Positions 27,401 through 35,574 of a stretch of DNA of 64,000 nucleotides are shown here, piece after piece. The stretch's first letter is position 1, and every line of letters begins with the position of its first letter. This DNA comes from Deinococcus betulae (GTDB taxonomy: Bacteria > Deinococcota > Deinococci > Deinococcales > Deinococcaceae): assembly GCF_020166395.1 (NCBI RefSeq), contig NZ_JAIQXU010000018.1, forward strand, positions 1 through 64,000. Reading direction: 5' to 3'. Position numbers and translations under genes: made by a program. The notes beneath the pieces are model-generated. The model was not told where the DNA came from. It did not search any database and saw only the letters and a list, made by a program, of their open reading frames with translations.

Positions 27401-28863
27401 ATCGCCGCCCCACCAAGTACCCCCCCAGCCGGGGCATTAAGAGCATTGAGTACGTGGGCGAAAAGGAAGCCCAGTGCATTGCTGTGGCTGCCGCCGACCG
27501 GCTGTACGTCACCGAGGCTTATATCGTCACGCATAACACGGTACAGGCCCTCGCGCACCTGCTTCTGGAGAAAGACTCTGGCCGCGCCGACCGTCCCAGT
27601 CTCGTCGTGGCGCCCACCAGCGTCATCGGCAACTGGCAGGCCGAAGCCGCCAAGTTTGCCCCAGAGCTGCGGGTGCTGACCCTGCACGGCAAGGACCGCC
27701 GCGCCCAGTTTGCCCAGATTCCGGCCCATGACCTTGTGCTAACCACCTACCCGCTGCTGCCGCGTGACATCACCGAACTGGGCGCATTTTCCTACCACCT
27801 GGTCATTCTGGATGAGGCCCAGAACATCAAAAACACGCGCACAGCGGCGGCCAAGGCGGCGGGCAGCTTGTCCGCCCGGCACCGGCTGGCGCTGACCGGT
27901 ACGCCGCTAGAAAACCACCTGGGCGAGCTGTGGTCGCAGTTCAACTTTCTGGCCCCAGGTCTGCTGCACGACGAAAAGACCTTCCGTGACCTCTACCGCA
28001 CGCCCATCGAAAAGCGCGGTGAGGCCAGTCGCCGCGCCGCCCTGTCGGCTCGCGTGCGCCCCTTTATCCTGCGGCGCGAGAAGCGGGACGTGGCGCGCGA
28101 ACTGCCGCCCAAGACCGAGATTCCGGTGCGCGTGACCCTGGACGGCGATCAACGCGACCTTTACGAAACGGTGCGGGTCACCACCGAAACGCGGGTGCGC
28201 GAGGAATTGCGTGCGCGGGGCCTGGCGCGCAGCACGATTGCCATTCTGGACGCGCTCCTGAAGCTCCGGCAGGCGGTCACCGACCCCAGGCTGGTCAAAC
28301 TGGAGGCCGCGCGCGGCGTGCAGGGCAATGCCAAGTTCGACTGGCTGCAAACCCACCTGCCGCAAATGGTGGAAGAGGGCCGCCGCGTGCTGATTTTCAG
28401 CGGCTTTGCCACCTTGCTGCGTCACCTGGAAGACTGGCTGCGCGAAGAAGGCATGCCGTATTCCATGATTACTGGCAGCACGCAGGACCGCCAGGGTCAG
28501 ATTGACGCCTTTCAGAGCGGCAAAACCCACGTCTTCCTGATTACCCTTAAAGCGGGCGGCGTGGGCCTGAACCTGACGGCCGCCGACACCGTGATTCACT
28601 ACGACCCCTGGTGGAACCCGGCGGCCGAGGAGCAGGCGACGGACCGCGCCTACCGGATTGGTCAGGACAAACCGGTCTTCGTTTACAAACTGATTGCGGC
28701 GGGCAGCGTTGAGGAGCGCATTCTCGACCTCCAAGCCCGCAAAGCCAGCCTGGCGCGCGGCATTCTGGACGGTGGGCTGAGCGACGCCACCCAACTGACA
28801 ACGGCCGACCTGGACCGGCTGTTTGCACCGCTGGAGGACGAGGAAGACGTGGTGGCTGGCTAA
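24487..28863 (+). CDS. SNF2/RapA-family helicase with SWIM zinc finger and in-frame intein
   Basis: A 1458-codon gene encoding a Swi2/Snf2 DNA-dependent ATPase interrupted by an intein; the spliced product would be 1115 aa. An N-terminal SWIM-type zinc finger is visible (Cys70, Cys72, Cys77, His79). The first helicase half begins at GVAWLQFLREYEMGGILADD; the Walker A GLGK-T is split by the intein (residues 675-1017). Later motifs are VILDEAQN (DExx box), LTGTPLEN, LIFSGF and QATDRAYRIGQ (motif VI). It probably remodels protein-DNA complexes in repair or transcription. D. radiodurans has a SNF2 gene with an intein in the same P-loop. GTG start, overlapping a mini-cistron. ATPase activity requires splicing because the P-loop is split. 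Confidence 0.95.
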   Translation: MKLSRLPPGFALDTAAQGLALRAEAVQDIQSAWTDLGWHAEANVTDGGMVYHATADLLPPPDPQLRGSSCTCGRYRCRHVAALVLSTDPPPGPRPVPKDAAPEDAPAEEPLDARTQQWLASFTESRSPGRGRQFELRYVLRLLPPSSTVGGARRVALRLVRLPVRSEGGADLRGAETYALPRTLSTAPAFARRDAGLLRLLEVAATPTHEPGRWQEELHALNDHPAADLLLEQLLETGRLCWERPELPLLRGPDLRGTLAWLADGRGAQTPTLHLEDAPNAVVLPTPRPWAVQPQAQQLCRVQVGAPADTVARFLAGPALPPAQAVALAHAITASGLNLPIPQTVQVREERLPYTPQLHLSARPALHHAYSGARTPVTLPVAELRHAYAGLTVPDAHSPGGPAVFRGGVLTRVTRDPEAEREAAHTVALAGFLTLDDAYGHEYTLSAPGDTETLLTAGDDDAWMDFMRRGRADLELQGVSVHVHPDFPLNYAEITDWYGEADDSHGGWFTLDLGIVVDGQRLSLIPILADLIARQPHLFTPEALAELPDDEVLHASLDDGRRVALPAGRVRAILGVLVELNLRDLPPGPLRLPLLDAARLAQLEEAVQARWLGAERLLELGRRLRDFTGVRDIEPPPGLRADLRPYQRQGVAWLQFLREYEMGGILADDMGLGKAQPLDARLLTPLGWRRMGEVQVGDHVIGRDGRPTRVIGVYPQGKRPIYRVTLTDGASVEVDEEHLWAVNTPVRKRRGLPERVLTTAQIRASLTDAAGNLRHYLPVVEAVQFAPQALSVDPYTLGALLGDGHLTHGLGITSEDELVGALALPAGVEARHAERLTERVSTYRLVSGGRWTPNPLKDDLKALGLHGCNGRAKFIPEVYLRGSPEQRLAVLQGLLDTDGYAGVVIEYASVSEALARGVVELVQSLGGTARLRQKVTTHVYQGERRTGHAWRVTLKLPAHLDPFRLTAKLAAYRRPTKYPPSRGIKSIEYVGEKEAQCIAVAAADRLYVTEAYIVTHNTVQALAHLLLEKDSGRADRPSLVVAPTSVIGNWQAEAAKFAPELRVLTLHGKDRRAQFAQIPAHDLVLTTYPLLPRDITELGAFSYHLVILDEAQNIKNTRTAAAKAAGSLSARHRLALTGTPLENHLGELWSQFNFLAPGLLHDEKTFRDLYRTPIEKRGEASRRAALSARVRPFILRREKRDVARELPPKTEIPVRVTLDGDQRDLYETVRVTTETRVREELRARGLARSTIAILDALLKLRQAVTDPRLVKLEAARGVQGNAKFDWLQTHLPQMVEEGRRVLIFSGFATLLRHLEDWLREEGMPYSMITGSTQDRQGQIDAFQSGKTHVFLITLKAGGVGLNLTAADTVIHYDPWWNPAAEEQATDRAYRIGQDKPVFVYKLIAAGSVEERILDLQARKASLARGILDGGLSDATQLTTADLDRLFAPLEDEEDVVAG
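26509..27537 (+). mobile_element. Class 3 intein with LAGLIDADG endonuclease domain
   Basis: A 343-aa intein lies between GLGK and the Thr of the SNF2 P-loop. Residue 1 is Ala, not Cys/Ser. The class 3 WCT signature is present: Trp740 (HLW, block B), Cys997 (AQC, block F nucleophile) and Thr1015 before the terminal His-Asn. The +1 extein residue is Thr. Two dodecapeptides, LGALLGDGH (about 797) and LQGLLDTDG (about 891), mark a LAGLIDADG homing endonuclease with both acidic residues retained. Splicing would use a block F branched intermediate, as shown for the D. radiodurans Snf2 intein. Confidence 0.93.
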
Positions 28864-28895
28864 AACGGGTGTGTCTTGCCGTGGGTGCCTGCCGC

Positions 28896-29456
28896 TTAGG
28901 GGCAATCCCGGAACGTCAGGCCTGTCTTTCCACTCTGCCTTTCGGAAAAGTTCAAAGTGTGCCCAAAAGTCCAGGGGAACGAGCCAGCATCTTGGTAGCT
29001 GAAAGAGTACGTTCCAGGCTGCGTGTACCTATATGAAATGGGAAGGTCGAACGTGTGCGTTCTCGTGACCTCTCCGTCTCCCCACGTCAGCACGAGGTCT
29101 TCATCTCTCTGCGGTTCGCGGTAGTCAAAGAGGGAAACTGTGACCAGAAAGTCGTCCTGCTCCTTGATTTCCAGATGCGCGACTCTTCTCGGCCAGCGCA
29201 GTGAGTTGCTCAGGTATGGAGTCCAGACTGTCTCAATAGCTTCGTAAGTGCCGCCTTGGTCCTGGCCCAGAAGCCATTCAAGCTCGCGCGCTTCTCTTAA
29301 CCCCATGCCGAAGGCGTTCATTGCCAGGGCGTAAGCTTCAAATCTGCTGACCTCTGGGCGGGTCAGAAGGTCCCGCGCGAGCGCTGTGCCTGAAGTGCCT
29401 TGCCGCGCCTGCCGCCGCAGGTCCAGAACGAGGCGAACGCGGCCACTGACGTTCAT
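28896..29456 (-). CDS. Hypothetical protein with a PKD-like end
   Basis: A 186-aa soluble protein. The first half is helical with a LARDLLTRPEVSRFEAYALA segment; the second half has DLVLTWGDGEVTRTHTFDLP and YRYTQPGTYSFSY, resembling a PKD/Ig-like strand pattern (WGDG, Y-PGTY). No signal peptide is present. It is the second gene of a two-gene minus-strand operon, overlapping the preceding stop by 4 bp. It is convergent with the SNF2 gene (gap 32 bp). No family name can be given. Confidence 0.65.
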   Translation of the reverse strand: MNVSGRVRLVLDLRRQARQGTSGTALARDLLTRPEVSRFEAYALAMNAFGMGLREARELEWLLGQDQGGTYEAIETVWTPYLSNSLRWPRRVAHLEIKEQDDFLVTVSLFDYREPQRDEDLVLTWGDGEVTRTHTFDLPISYRYTQPGTYSFSYQDAGSFPWTFGHTLNFSERQSGKTGLTFRDCP

Positions 29457-29776
29457 GTGTTCTCCTGTGAGGTGGCGACCTGTGGATTGGTGGGTGAAAA
29501 GGACACCTGCTGCCCCACAATGTCCTGCGCCAGTGACCCTTTAAGTTTTGCGATGACCACTGCGGCGGCGGCCTGGGAAGAGCCCGTGCTCAGTTCCCTG
29601 TCAACACACTCAACCCCCAGCACCTGCAAAGAGCGGTGGTCATGGGGGGCGGGAAAGCCGCTGACCCAATCGCCTTTCCTGACCGTGCCTTCAAGGTCGG
29701 CCAGTTCCAGCGCCCAGCCTCTTCCATGAACTTGAAAGGCGGCACTCACGACAGCGGAGGCTGAGGAACCAGGCAT
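29453..29776 (-). CDS. Hypothetical protein, first gene of a two-gene operon
   Basis: A 107-aa protein with a beta-rich middle (AAFQVHGRGWALELADLEGTVRKGDWVSGFP) that resembles a small barrel such as the domain 2 of translation factors, though I cannot assign it. The start at 29776 is chosen because TAGACT (29784-29789 on the minus strand) is 7 nt upstream; an in-frame ATG at 29818 is less supported. Its stop overlaps the next gene's start (ATGA). It is divergent from the trp leader at 29902. Confidence 0.6.
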   Translation of the reverse strand: MPGSSASAVVSAAFQVHGRGWALELADLEGTVRKGDWVSGFPAPHDHRSLQVLGVECVDRELSTGSSQAAAAVVIAKLKGSLAQDIVGQQVSFSPTNPQVATSQENT

Positions 29777-29901
29777 GCCACCAAGTCTAGAGAGATGAAG
29801 TGTGCAAAGACTGCTCAAGTAATGGCCAGACCCTTTTGTGTAGACAGCCCCCAGCCTCTGGCCCCTGCTTAACTTTCCCCTGCGCGCTATGCTGCGGCGG
29901 T

Positions 29902-29949
29902 ATGACCGTTGCCCGCGCGTGGTGGTGGCCCAGTTTCGCCTGGGTCTAA
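29902..29949 (+). CDS. trpL: trp operon leader peptide
   Basis: A 15-aa leader peptide, MTVARAWWWPSFAWV, with three consecutive Trp codons (29920-29928) and a fourth at 29941. TATGCT (29888-29893) lies 8 nt before the ATG, so translation starts on a leaderless or nearly leaderless RNA. Stalling at the Trp codons when charged tRNA(Trp) is scarce would let the antiterminator downstream form. It is 81 bp upstream of trpE. Confidence 0.93.
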   Translation: MTVARAWWWPSFAWV

Positions 29950-30010
29950 GCTTCGCTGTTCCCTTAACCGGACGCGCCCAGGTGGAAAACTTCCATCCGG
30001 GCGTTTTTTT
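29929..30010 (+). promoter_or_regulatory. trp attenuator (pause, antiterminator and terminator helices)
   Basis: Four strands are visible: strand 1 CCCAG (29929-29933), strand 2 CCTGGG (29939-29944), strand 3 CCCAGG within 29975-29987, and strand 4 at 29991-30003. Pairing 1:2 is the pause hairpin, 2:3 the antiterminator, and 3:4 a 12-bp terminator (one mismatch, AAC loop) followed by seven T (30004-30010). Trp codons immediately precede strand 1, as in classical ribosome-mediated attenuation. Confidence 0.9.
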
Positions 30011-30030
30011 GTGTGCCTCAGAGGAGACCC

Positions 30031-31473
30031 ATGACGCTGCCCCCCACTGACCGCGCCCCGCTGGCTGTTGCCGTGCAGGAGCTGAACGCCGACCTCGACA
30101 CGCCGGTCACCGCCTACCTGAAAGCCGCGCAGGGCGAGGAGGTCGCCTTCCTGCTGGAAAGCGTGGAGGCGGGCGAGAAGCTGGGCCGGTACTCCTTCAT
30201 CGGGGTAGGCGAGCAAGGCCGGTTTGAGGCGCGGGGCGGGCAGGTGGTCAGCAGCGGCCTATTTGGCGAGTTTGCGGGGCCAGAAGCCGACCCCCTGGCG
30301 CGGCTGTATCACGGGGTCACGCGCGGAGAGGTTGCGGGCACAGTGCCGCTGCCCGCTGGCCTGCCCGCGCTGATTGGTGGCGCGGTGGGCTACGCCGCCT
30401 ACGACCTCATTCGCAGCTACGAGCGCCTGCCGGACGACAACCCCGACGAGCTGGGGGTGCCGGACGCCTGTTTCGTGGCGCCGCGCGGGATGGTTATTTA
30501 CGACCACCTCAAGCACCGCCTGATCGCTGTGGCGGTGGCCGCAGACCAGGCCGGGGCCGATGCCGAGGTGGCGGGGTTGGTGGGCCGATTGCGCGGCCCC
30601 CTCCCCCCGGTGCCGGGTCAGGCAGGGGCCGCTGCCCCCAGCTTTAGCAGCAACTTCACGCCTGAGGGCTTTCAGGCAGCTGTCAACCGCGCGCTGGAGT
30701 ACATCCGCGCCGGGGACATCTTTCAGGTGGTGCCCAGCCAGCGCTTCAGCGCCGACCTGGGCGAGCTGCACCCATTCGCGCTGTACCGCGCCCTGCGCCG
30801 GGTCAACCCTAGCCCCTACCTGGGCTACTTGCAACTTGGCCCTGTCACGCTGGTCGCCAGCAGCCCCGAGAGTCTGCTGGCCAGCGACGGCGTGCGTGTG
30901 ACCACCCGGCCCATCGCAGGCACCCGCCCGCGCGGCCAGACCCCAGAAGCCGACGCCACCCTGGCCGAAGAACTGCTGGCCGACGAGAAGGAACGCGCCG
31001 AACACCTGATGCTAGTGGACCTGGGCCGCAACGACCTGGGCCGGGTCAGCCGCTACGGCAGCGTGCGCGTGCAGGACGCCTTTGCCATTGAGCGCTATAG
31101 CCACGTCATGCATATCGTCTCTAGCGTGACGGGCGAACTGCGCCCCGGTCAGACGCCCCTGCACGCCCTGGCCAGCGTGCAGCCGATGGGCACGGTGTCC
31201 GGCGCCCCCAAAATTCGCGCCATGCAGATTATCGACGAGCTGGAGCCGGTGCGGCGTGGTCCCTACGGCGGCTCGTTTGGGTACATCGCCTTTGACGGCA
31301 GCATGGACATGGCCCTGACCCTGCGCACCATGGTTATTACGGATGGCCGCGTGCATATCCAGGCCGGCGCCGGCGTGGTCGCCGACAGCGACCCTGCCGC
31401 CGAAGAGCAGGAAACGCGCAGCAAGGCGGCGGCCCTGATGCGGGCGGTGGAGATGGCTGCTGGTGGGCTGTAA
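30031..31473 (+). CDS. trpE: Anthranilate synthase component I
   Basis: Converts chorismate to anthranilate with ammonia or glutamine from TrpG; first committed step of tryptophan biosynthesis. The 480-aa product has the feedback-inhibition motif LLESVE in AFLLESVEAGEKLGRYSFIG, and the catalytic-domain motifs GDIFQVVPSQRF, RPIAGTRPRG, LVDLGRNDLGRV and GTVSGAPK. The start at 30031 follows GAGGAG (30021-30026). It is preceded by the leader peptide and attenuator. Confidence 0.97.
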   Translation: MTLPPTDRAPLAVAVQELNADLDTPVTAYLKAAQGEEVAFLLESVEAGEKLGRYSFIGVGEQGRFEARGGQVVSSGLFGEFAGPEADPLARLYHGVTRGEVAGTVPLPAGLPALIGGAVGYAAYDLIRSYERLPDDNPDELGVPDACFVAPRGMVIYDHLKHRLIAVAVAADQAGADAEVAGLVGRLRGPLPPVPGQAGAAAPSFSSNFTPEGFQAAVNRALEYIRAGDIFQVVPSQRFSADLGELHPFALYRALRRVNPSPYLGYLQLGPVTLVASSPESLLASDGVRVTTRPIAGTRPRGQTPEADATLAEELLADEKERAEHLMLVDLGRNDLGRVSRYGSVRVQDAFAIERYSHVMHIVSSVTGELRPGQTPLHALASVQPMGTVSGAPKIRAMQIIDELEPVRRGPYGGSFGYIAFDGSMDMALTLRTMVITDGRVHIQAGAGVVADSDPAAEEQETRSKAAALMRAVEMAAGGL

Positions 31474-31487
31474 GTGGAGAGTGGGCC

Positions 31488-31805
31488 GTGGTGAGTGGAG
31501 AAAATAAAGGTGCGCCGGGAAGTGTGCGCGACCTGGTGATCTGGCAGGAGGGGATGCAACAGGTCGAAGCCATCTACGCCGTTACGGCTTGCTGGCCGGG
31601 GTCAGAGCTGTATGGCCTTACCAGTCAGGCTCGCCGGGCAGGCATTTCGATTCCGGCAAATATTGCTGAGGGTGTCGGCCGTGGGTCGGCGGCGGAACTC
31701 GCGCGCTTTTGCCGAATTGCTCTTGGCTCGGCATATGAACTGATGACGCACCTGAAGTTTTCAAGCTCAGAAGAGCTTGAGCCCGCCTTGGCCCCTCTCT
31801 CTTAA
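31488..31805 (+). CDS. Four-helix-bundle protein (S23/23S rRNA intervening-sequence family)
   Basis: A 105-aa protein beginning [19 protein letters not shown] and containing the diagnostic segment [22 protein letters not shown]. The rest of the bundle follows ([18 protein letters not shown]), but the last helix ([16 protein letters not shown]) looks shorter than the family's usual 115-125 aa, so it may be 3'-truncated. The family was first found inside 23S rRNA intervening sequences; this copy sits between trpE and trpG. GTG start at 31488, with a second GTG at 31491. Confidence 0.83.
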   Translation: MVSGENKGAPGSVRDLVIWQEGMQQVEAIYAVTACWPGSELYGLTSQARRAGISIPANIAEGVGRGSAAELARFCRIALGSAYELMTHLKFSSSEELEPALAPLS

Positions 31806-31848
31806 TGCGCCGTATCACCCGTTTCATCCAGATTCAGGAGACCCGAAA

Positions 31849-32508
31849 ATGACGCTGACCGACCTACTCCCCACTTCCCATTCCCCACTAACCGTCCTCC
31901 TTATCGACAACTACGACTCGTTTACCTACAACCTCGTCCAGTATTTCGGTGAACTGGGCTGTGACCTGACCGTCTGGCGCAACGACGCCTTCACGCTGGA
32001 CGAGGTGCGGGCGCTCAATCCCGACGCCATCGTGGTCTCGCCGGGGCCGTGTACGCCCGCCGAGGCGGGACAAAGTGTGGCCGTGATCCGCGAACTGGGC
32101 TCCACCTATCCGCTGCTGGGCGTGTGTCTGGGGCACCAGAGCATCGGGGCGGCGTTTGGCGCGCAAGTGGGGCGGGCGCGGCAGCCGGTCCACGGCAAGA
32201 CCAGCCCGGTGCGGCATGACGGGGCTGACCTGTTTGCTGGCTTGCCCGACGGCGTCACGGTCACCCGCTACCACTCGCTCGTGGTGCGTGACCTCCCGCC
32301 CGAACTGGTGGCGATCGCGTGGACGACGGACCCCGAAGAAGAGATTGTGATGGCGCTGCGGCACCGGGAGTACCCCGTTTACGGCGTGCAGTTTCACCCC
32401 GAGAGCGTCGCCACCCAGGGCGGGATGGACATGCTGCGCAATTTCCTGACGGCGGTGCGCGAGCATCAGGCCATGAGGGGACAGCAGGCAGAAGGGCGCG
32501 GCGCGTGA
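31849..32508 (+). CDS. trpG: Anthranilate synthase component II (glutamine amidotransferase)
   Basis: Supplies ammonia from glutamine to TrpE. The 219-aa class I amidotransferase has [17 protein letters not shown] at the N terminus, the oxyanion strand [11 protein letters not shown], the catalytic nucleophile in [12 protein letters not shown], and the His-Glu pair in [13 protein letters not shown]. The start at 31849 follows GGAGACCC; earlier in-frame ATG at 31777 lies in the four-helix-bundle gene. Its TGA overlaps the trpD GTG. Confidence 0.96.
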   Translation: MTLTDLLPTSHSPLTVLLIDNYDSFTYNLVQYFGELGCDLTVWRNDAFTLDEVRALNPDAIVVSPGPCTPAEAGQSVAVIRELGSTYPLLGVCLGHQSIGAAFGAQVGRARQPVHGKTSPVRHDGADLFAGLPDGVTVTRYHSLVVRDLPPELVAIAWTTDPEEEIVMALRHREYPVYGVQFHPESVATQGGMDMLRNFLTAVREHQAMRGQQAEGRGA

Positions 32509-33530
32509 CGGCCATACACGCGCGGCTGATGAACGGCGAGCGGCTCTCGCAGGTCGAGGCGGCGGCTTTCATGCGCGAGGTGATGGTGGGTGACATGAGC
32601 AGCGTGCGGCTGGCGGCGGCGCTGGCGGCCCTGCGCGTGCGCGGCGAGACCGCCGAGGAAATCGCGGGGTTTGCCCAGGCCATGCGGGAAAACGCCGTGC
32701 GCGTTCAGGTGCAGCCGCGCGAGGTCTTGCTGGACGTGGTGGGCACGGGCGGCGACGGCGCGCACACCTTTAACATCTCGACCACCACCGCGTTCGTGGT
32801 GGCCGGGGCGGGGGTGCCTGTCGCCAAGCACGGCAACCGCGCCGCCAGTAGCCGCGCGGGCAGCGCCGATGTCCTTGAAGCCCTGGGCGTCAATCTGGAC
32901 GCCGCGCCCGAAGTTGTCGAGGACGCCATCAACACCCTGGGCGTGGGGTTTATGTTTGCGCGCAACTACCACCCCGCACTGCGCCACGCCGCGCCCATCC
33001 GCTCGGAACTGGCCGCCCGCACCGTCTTTAACATCCTGGGGCCGCTGTCTAACCCGGCGGGCGCCACGCATCTGGTGGTGGGGGTCTTCAAGCCCGAACT
33101 CACGCGCACCCTGGCCGAGGTTCTGCGGCTGCTCGGTGCCAGCGGCGCTACGGTCGTTCACGGTGCGGGTCTGGATGAATTTACGGTCTGCGGCGTCAAT
33201 ACGGTGTCGGGCCTGCGTGGCGGTGAAGTCGTGGACCGCGAACTGCACCCCGAGGAGGCGGGGGTGGCGGTCCACCCACGCGCGGCCATCGTGGGCGGCA
33301 CGCCCGCCGAGAACGCCGAGATTACCCGCGCGCTGCTGACCGGGGGCGGTACACCCGCCCAACGCGACATCGTGGCCCTGAATGCCGGCGCGGCGCTGCG
33401 CACCGCTGGCCGCGCCGACAGCATCCGCGAGGGGGTCGAGCAGGCCCGCGAGGTGATGCTCGGCGGCGAGGGCTGGGCCATGCTGGAGCGCTACGCGGCC
33501 CACACGCAGCGCGGCGGGGTCAGGCTGTAG
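32505..33530 (+). CDS. trpD: Anthranilate phosphoribosyltransferase
   Basis: Transfers phosphoribosyl from PRPP to anthranilate. The 341-aa protein has the PRPP-binding [17 protein letters not shown] segment, the [21 protein letters not shown] motif and [17 protein letters not shown] start at 32505 overlaps the trpG stop (GTGA). The TAG stop (33528-33530) is also the first half of the -10 box of the following gene, so promoter and stop codon share bases. trpC, trpF, trpB and trpA are not in this operon. Confidence 0.96.
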   Translation: MTAIHARLMNGERLSQVEAAAFMREVMVGDMSSVRLAAALAALRVRGETAEEIAGFAQAMRENAVRVQVQPREVLLDVVGTGGDGAHTFNISTTTAFVVAGAGVPVAKHGNRAASSRAGSADVLEALGVNLDAAPEVVEDAINTLGVGFMFARNYHPALRHAAPIRSELAARTVFNILGPLSNPAGATHLVVGVFKPELTRTLAEVLRLLGASGATVVHGAGLDEFTVCGVNTVSGLRGGEVVDRELHPEEAGVAVHPRAAIVGGTPAENAEITRALLTGGGTPAQRDIVALNAGAALRTAGRADSIREGVEQAREVMLGGEGWAMLERYAAHTQRGGVRL

Positions 33531-33540
33531 CCTGCCGGAC

Positions 33541-34437
33541 ATGCTCCTGTTTCCCGCCGAGCCGTTTTCCGCCCGCGTGCCCGACGAGGCCTACTGCGCT
33601 GAACTGGACGCGGCGCAGGCGCTGGGTCTGAACACTGCGCTGCTGGACTTTGAGGCGCTGCTGGACGGTGACCTGACCCGTGCCCTGCGCTGGGTGCCGG
33701 CCGGGGAGGGACAGGCGATCTTCCGGGGCTGGATGATGGCCCCGGACACCTATGCGGCCCTCTTTGACGCCCTTCAGGGGCGAGGCTGGACGCTGCTCAA
33801 CACGCCCGCGCAGTACCGGCACACCCACTGGCTGCCCGACTCGTTTCATCACATCGCGCCCCACTCGCCCGACACGCGCTGGATTCCGGCGGCCACACCG
33901 GGCGCCCTGAACTGGGCCGAGGTGGACGCGGCGCTGGCCGCCCTTGGCCCAGGGCCAGTGGTGGTCAAGGATTACGTCAAGTCCCGCAAGCACGAATGGA
34001 CTGAAGCGTGTTTTATTCCTGACGCGGCTGATCTCGGCCACGCCCGCACAGTGATTCGCACCTTTGCCGAGCGGCAGGGAAGTGGCTGGCAGGGCGGTCT
34101 GGTGCTGCGCCGCTTTGAACCCTTTCAGGCGCTGGCCACGCACTCCCGCAGCGGCATGCCGCTGACCCGGGAATACCGCCTCTTCGTGGTTGACGGTCAG
34201 CTGGCGGCCCAGGCCGAATACTGGGAGGAGGGGGAGTATCCCTCTCAGGCGCTGCCGACTGGTTGGCTGGCTGAGGTGATAGGGAGGGTGGACAGTCGCT
34301 TCTTTACCGTAGATGTGGCCCAGCGCAAGGACGGCGTGTGGCGCGTGGTGGAACTGGGCGACGGTCAGGTGGCGGGCCGGCCGGAGCGCCTCTCCCCAGA
34401 GGCCCTGATGCAGGCGCTGTCAGCAGTTGGATGCTGA
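33541..34437 (+). CDS. ATP-grasp domain protein (R2K clade-like)
   Basis: A 298-aa protein with the nucleotide-binding segment GPGPVVVKDYVKSRKHEWTEACFI (about residues 138-161) and a C-terminal DVAQRKDGVWRVVELGDGQVAG, which fit the ATP-grasp fold of the R2K clade. Such enzymes ligate carboxylates to amines, often on peptides. TAGCCT (33528-33533) lies 7 nt before the ATG, overlapping the trpD stop. The protein is probably expressed independently of trp attenuation. Acceptor and role are unknown. Confidence 0.75.
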   Translation: MLLFPAEPFSARVPDEAYCAELDAAQALGLNTALLDFEALLDGDLTRALRWVPAGEGQAIFRGWMMAPDTYAALFDALQGRGWTLLNTPAQYRHTHWLPDSFHHIAPHSPDTRWIPAATPGALNWAEVDAALAALGPGPVVVKDYVKSRKHEWTEACFIPDAADLGHARTVIRTFAERQGSGWQGGLVLRRFEPFQALATHSRSGMPLTREYRLFVVDGQLAAQAEYWEEGEYPSQALPTGWLAEVIGRVDSRFFTVDVAQRKDGVWRVVELGDGQVAGRPERLSPEALMQALSAVGC

Positions 34438-34456
34438 AGACAGATCATGAGCTGAA

Positions 34457-35107
34457 TCACTTGACGCTTGCTCCACACGTGACATGCACCGCGCCAGCGA
34501 GGTAGAAGGATTCGTCGAAGGGGCGCACCCCTAAGGCACCGGCGTAGTGGCGCAGACAGGTCAGGTCAAAGCGGCGTTGGCGTCTCCGAAACCGGTAGCG
34601 CACAGTGTCCTCGAAGGGAAGGGGCGTTCCCAACTGCCAGAAGCGCCAGAAGCCATTCTGGTTGCGCAGGCCGACAGAACGCCGCCAGTCAGAGCGGTGC
34701 GGCTCCAGAACGGTGAACCCCAACGCTTCTGTCGGCTCGGTGTTCGTCTGCCAGGGAAGGGCCTCGATCCAGAGGGCCCGGCAAGCGAGGCTACGGGCCA
34801 GATCAGGAACAATGGCCTGCATGTTGGTGCCCAGGGGATAATCATTGAAGTAAGCCGTCCACCTGCTGTCAGTTGGCACGAAGAGGTGTGGACGCCCCAG
34901 AAACGACAGAGGCCGCAGCCGCATCAGACTGTTGCCTGTCTGTTCCTGAAGAGGCGGGGAAGTCCTGCAGGCGCGCCCCAGCGCCCGCTGCTGCGTTCCG
35001 AACCCCTGCACCACCTGCGGCAGCGGCGCCTCCAAAAAACTCAGTTGCGTTGTGGTGGGGAGGGCCGCGCCCCCGAAAGGCAGCTCATCGGCCAGGATGA
35101 GGGGCAC
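34457..35107 (-). CDS. Hypothetical protein downstream of the Lrp regulator
   Basis: A 216-aa soluble protein. It is rich in aromatic residues (RWTAYFNDYPLGTN; GFWRFWQLGTPLPFEDTVRYRFRRRQRRFD) and has no signal peptide, membrane segment or recognised motif. It begins 5 bp after the stop of the Lrp-family gene, so it is likely co-transcribed with it. No homologue is recognised. The composition is near host average, which makes recent transfer less likely. Confidence 0.7.
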   Translation of the reverse strand: MPLILADELPFGGAALPTTTQLSFLEAPLPQVVQGFGTQQRALGRACRTSPPLQEQTGNSLMRLRPLSFLGRPHLFVPTDSRWTAYFNDYPLGTNMQAIVPDLARSLACRALWIEALPWQTNTEPTEALGFTVLEPHRSDWRRSVGLRNQNGFWRFWQLGTPLPFEDTVRYRFRRRQRRFDLTCLRHYAGALGVRPFDESFYLAGAVHVTCGASVK

Positions 35108-35112
35108 CTGTT

Positions 35113-35574
35113 TTACTTCGGCGGCAGCAGCAGTTTGCCTTCCAGCGGCGTGCTCAGCACGATGCTGGTGTCACAGGTAAAGCCCATATTGATCAGCTCG
35201 GTCAGCATGGATTCCAGGGCGCCCACGTCGGGCACCGCCACCTTCAGGATGCAGGAGTTGTCCCCGGTGACCGAGTGGCACTCCAGCACGCCGTCGTGTT
35301 TGCCCGCCCAGCGCACCAGCGTGGGGTCGTTGCGGCCGCTGTCCTGCACCCCGATAAACGCCGTGATGGTGCGGCCCAGGGGCTTACTGGCGACCCTGAC
35401 GCCGTAGCCCAGAATCACCCCCGCGTCTTCCAGGCGGCGCACCCGCTCAGTCACGGCCGGGGCCGACAGCCCGACGCGGCGGCCCAGTTCACGCATGCTC
35501 AGGCGTGAATCGGTTTGCAACTCCTGCAGGATGCGGTGATCGAGAGGGTCAAGGGTGCCGCCGGACTGTCTCAT
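35113..35574 (-). CDS. Lrp/AsnC-family transcriptional regulator
   Basis: A 153-aa DNA-binding regulator. The N-terminal helix-turn-helix reads DHRILQELQTDSRLSMRELGRRVGLSAPAVTERVRRLEDAGVI, and a RAM effector domain with VTGDNSCILKVAV follows. Lrp-type proteins sense amino acids. It is divergent from lysine 2,3-aminomutase, so an amino-acid-responsive control of the kamA operon is plausible. TAAGGT (35582-35587) is 7 nt before the ATG, giving a leaderless start; the upstream ATG at 35673 is rejected. Confidence 0.92.
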   Translation of the reverse strand: MRQSGGTLDPLDHRILQELQTDSRLSMRELGRRVGLSAPAVTERVRRLEDAGVILGYGVRVASKPLGRTITAFIGVQDSGRNDPTLVRWAGKHDGVLECHSVTGDNSCILKVAVPDVGALESMLTELINMGFTCDTSIVLSTPLEGKLLLPPK

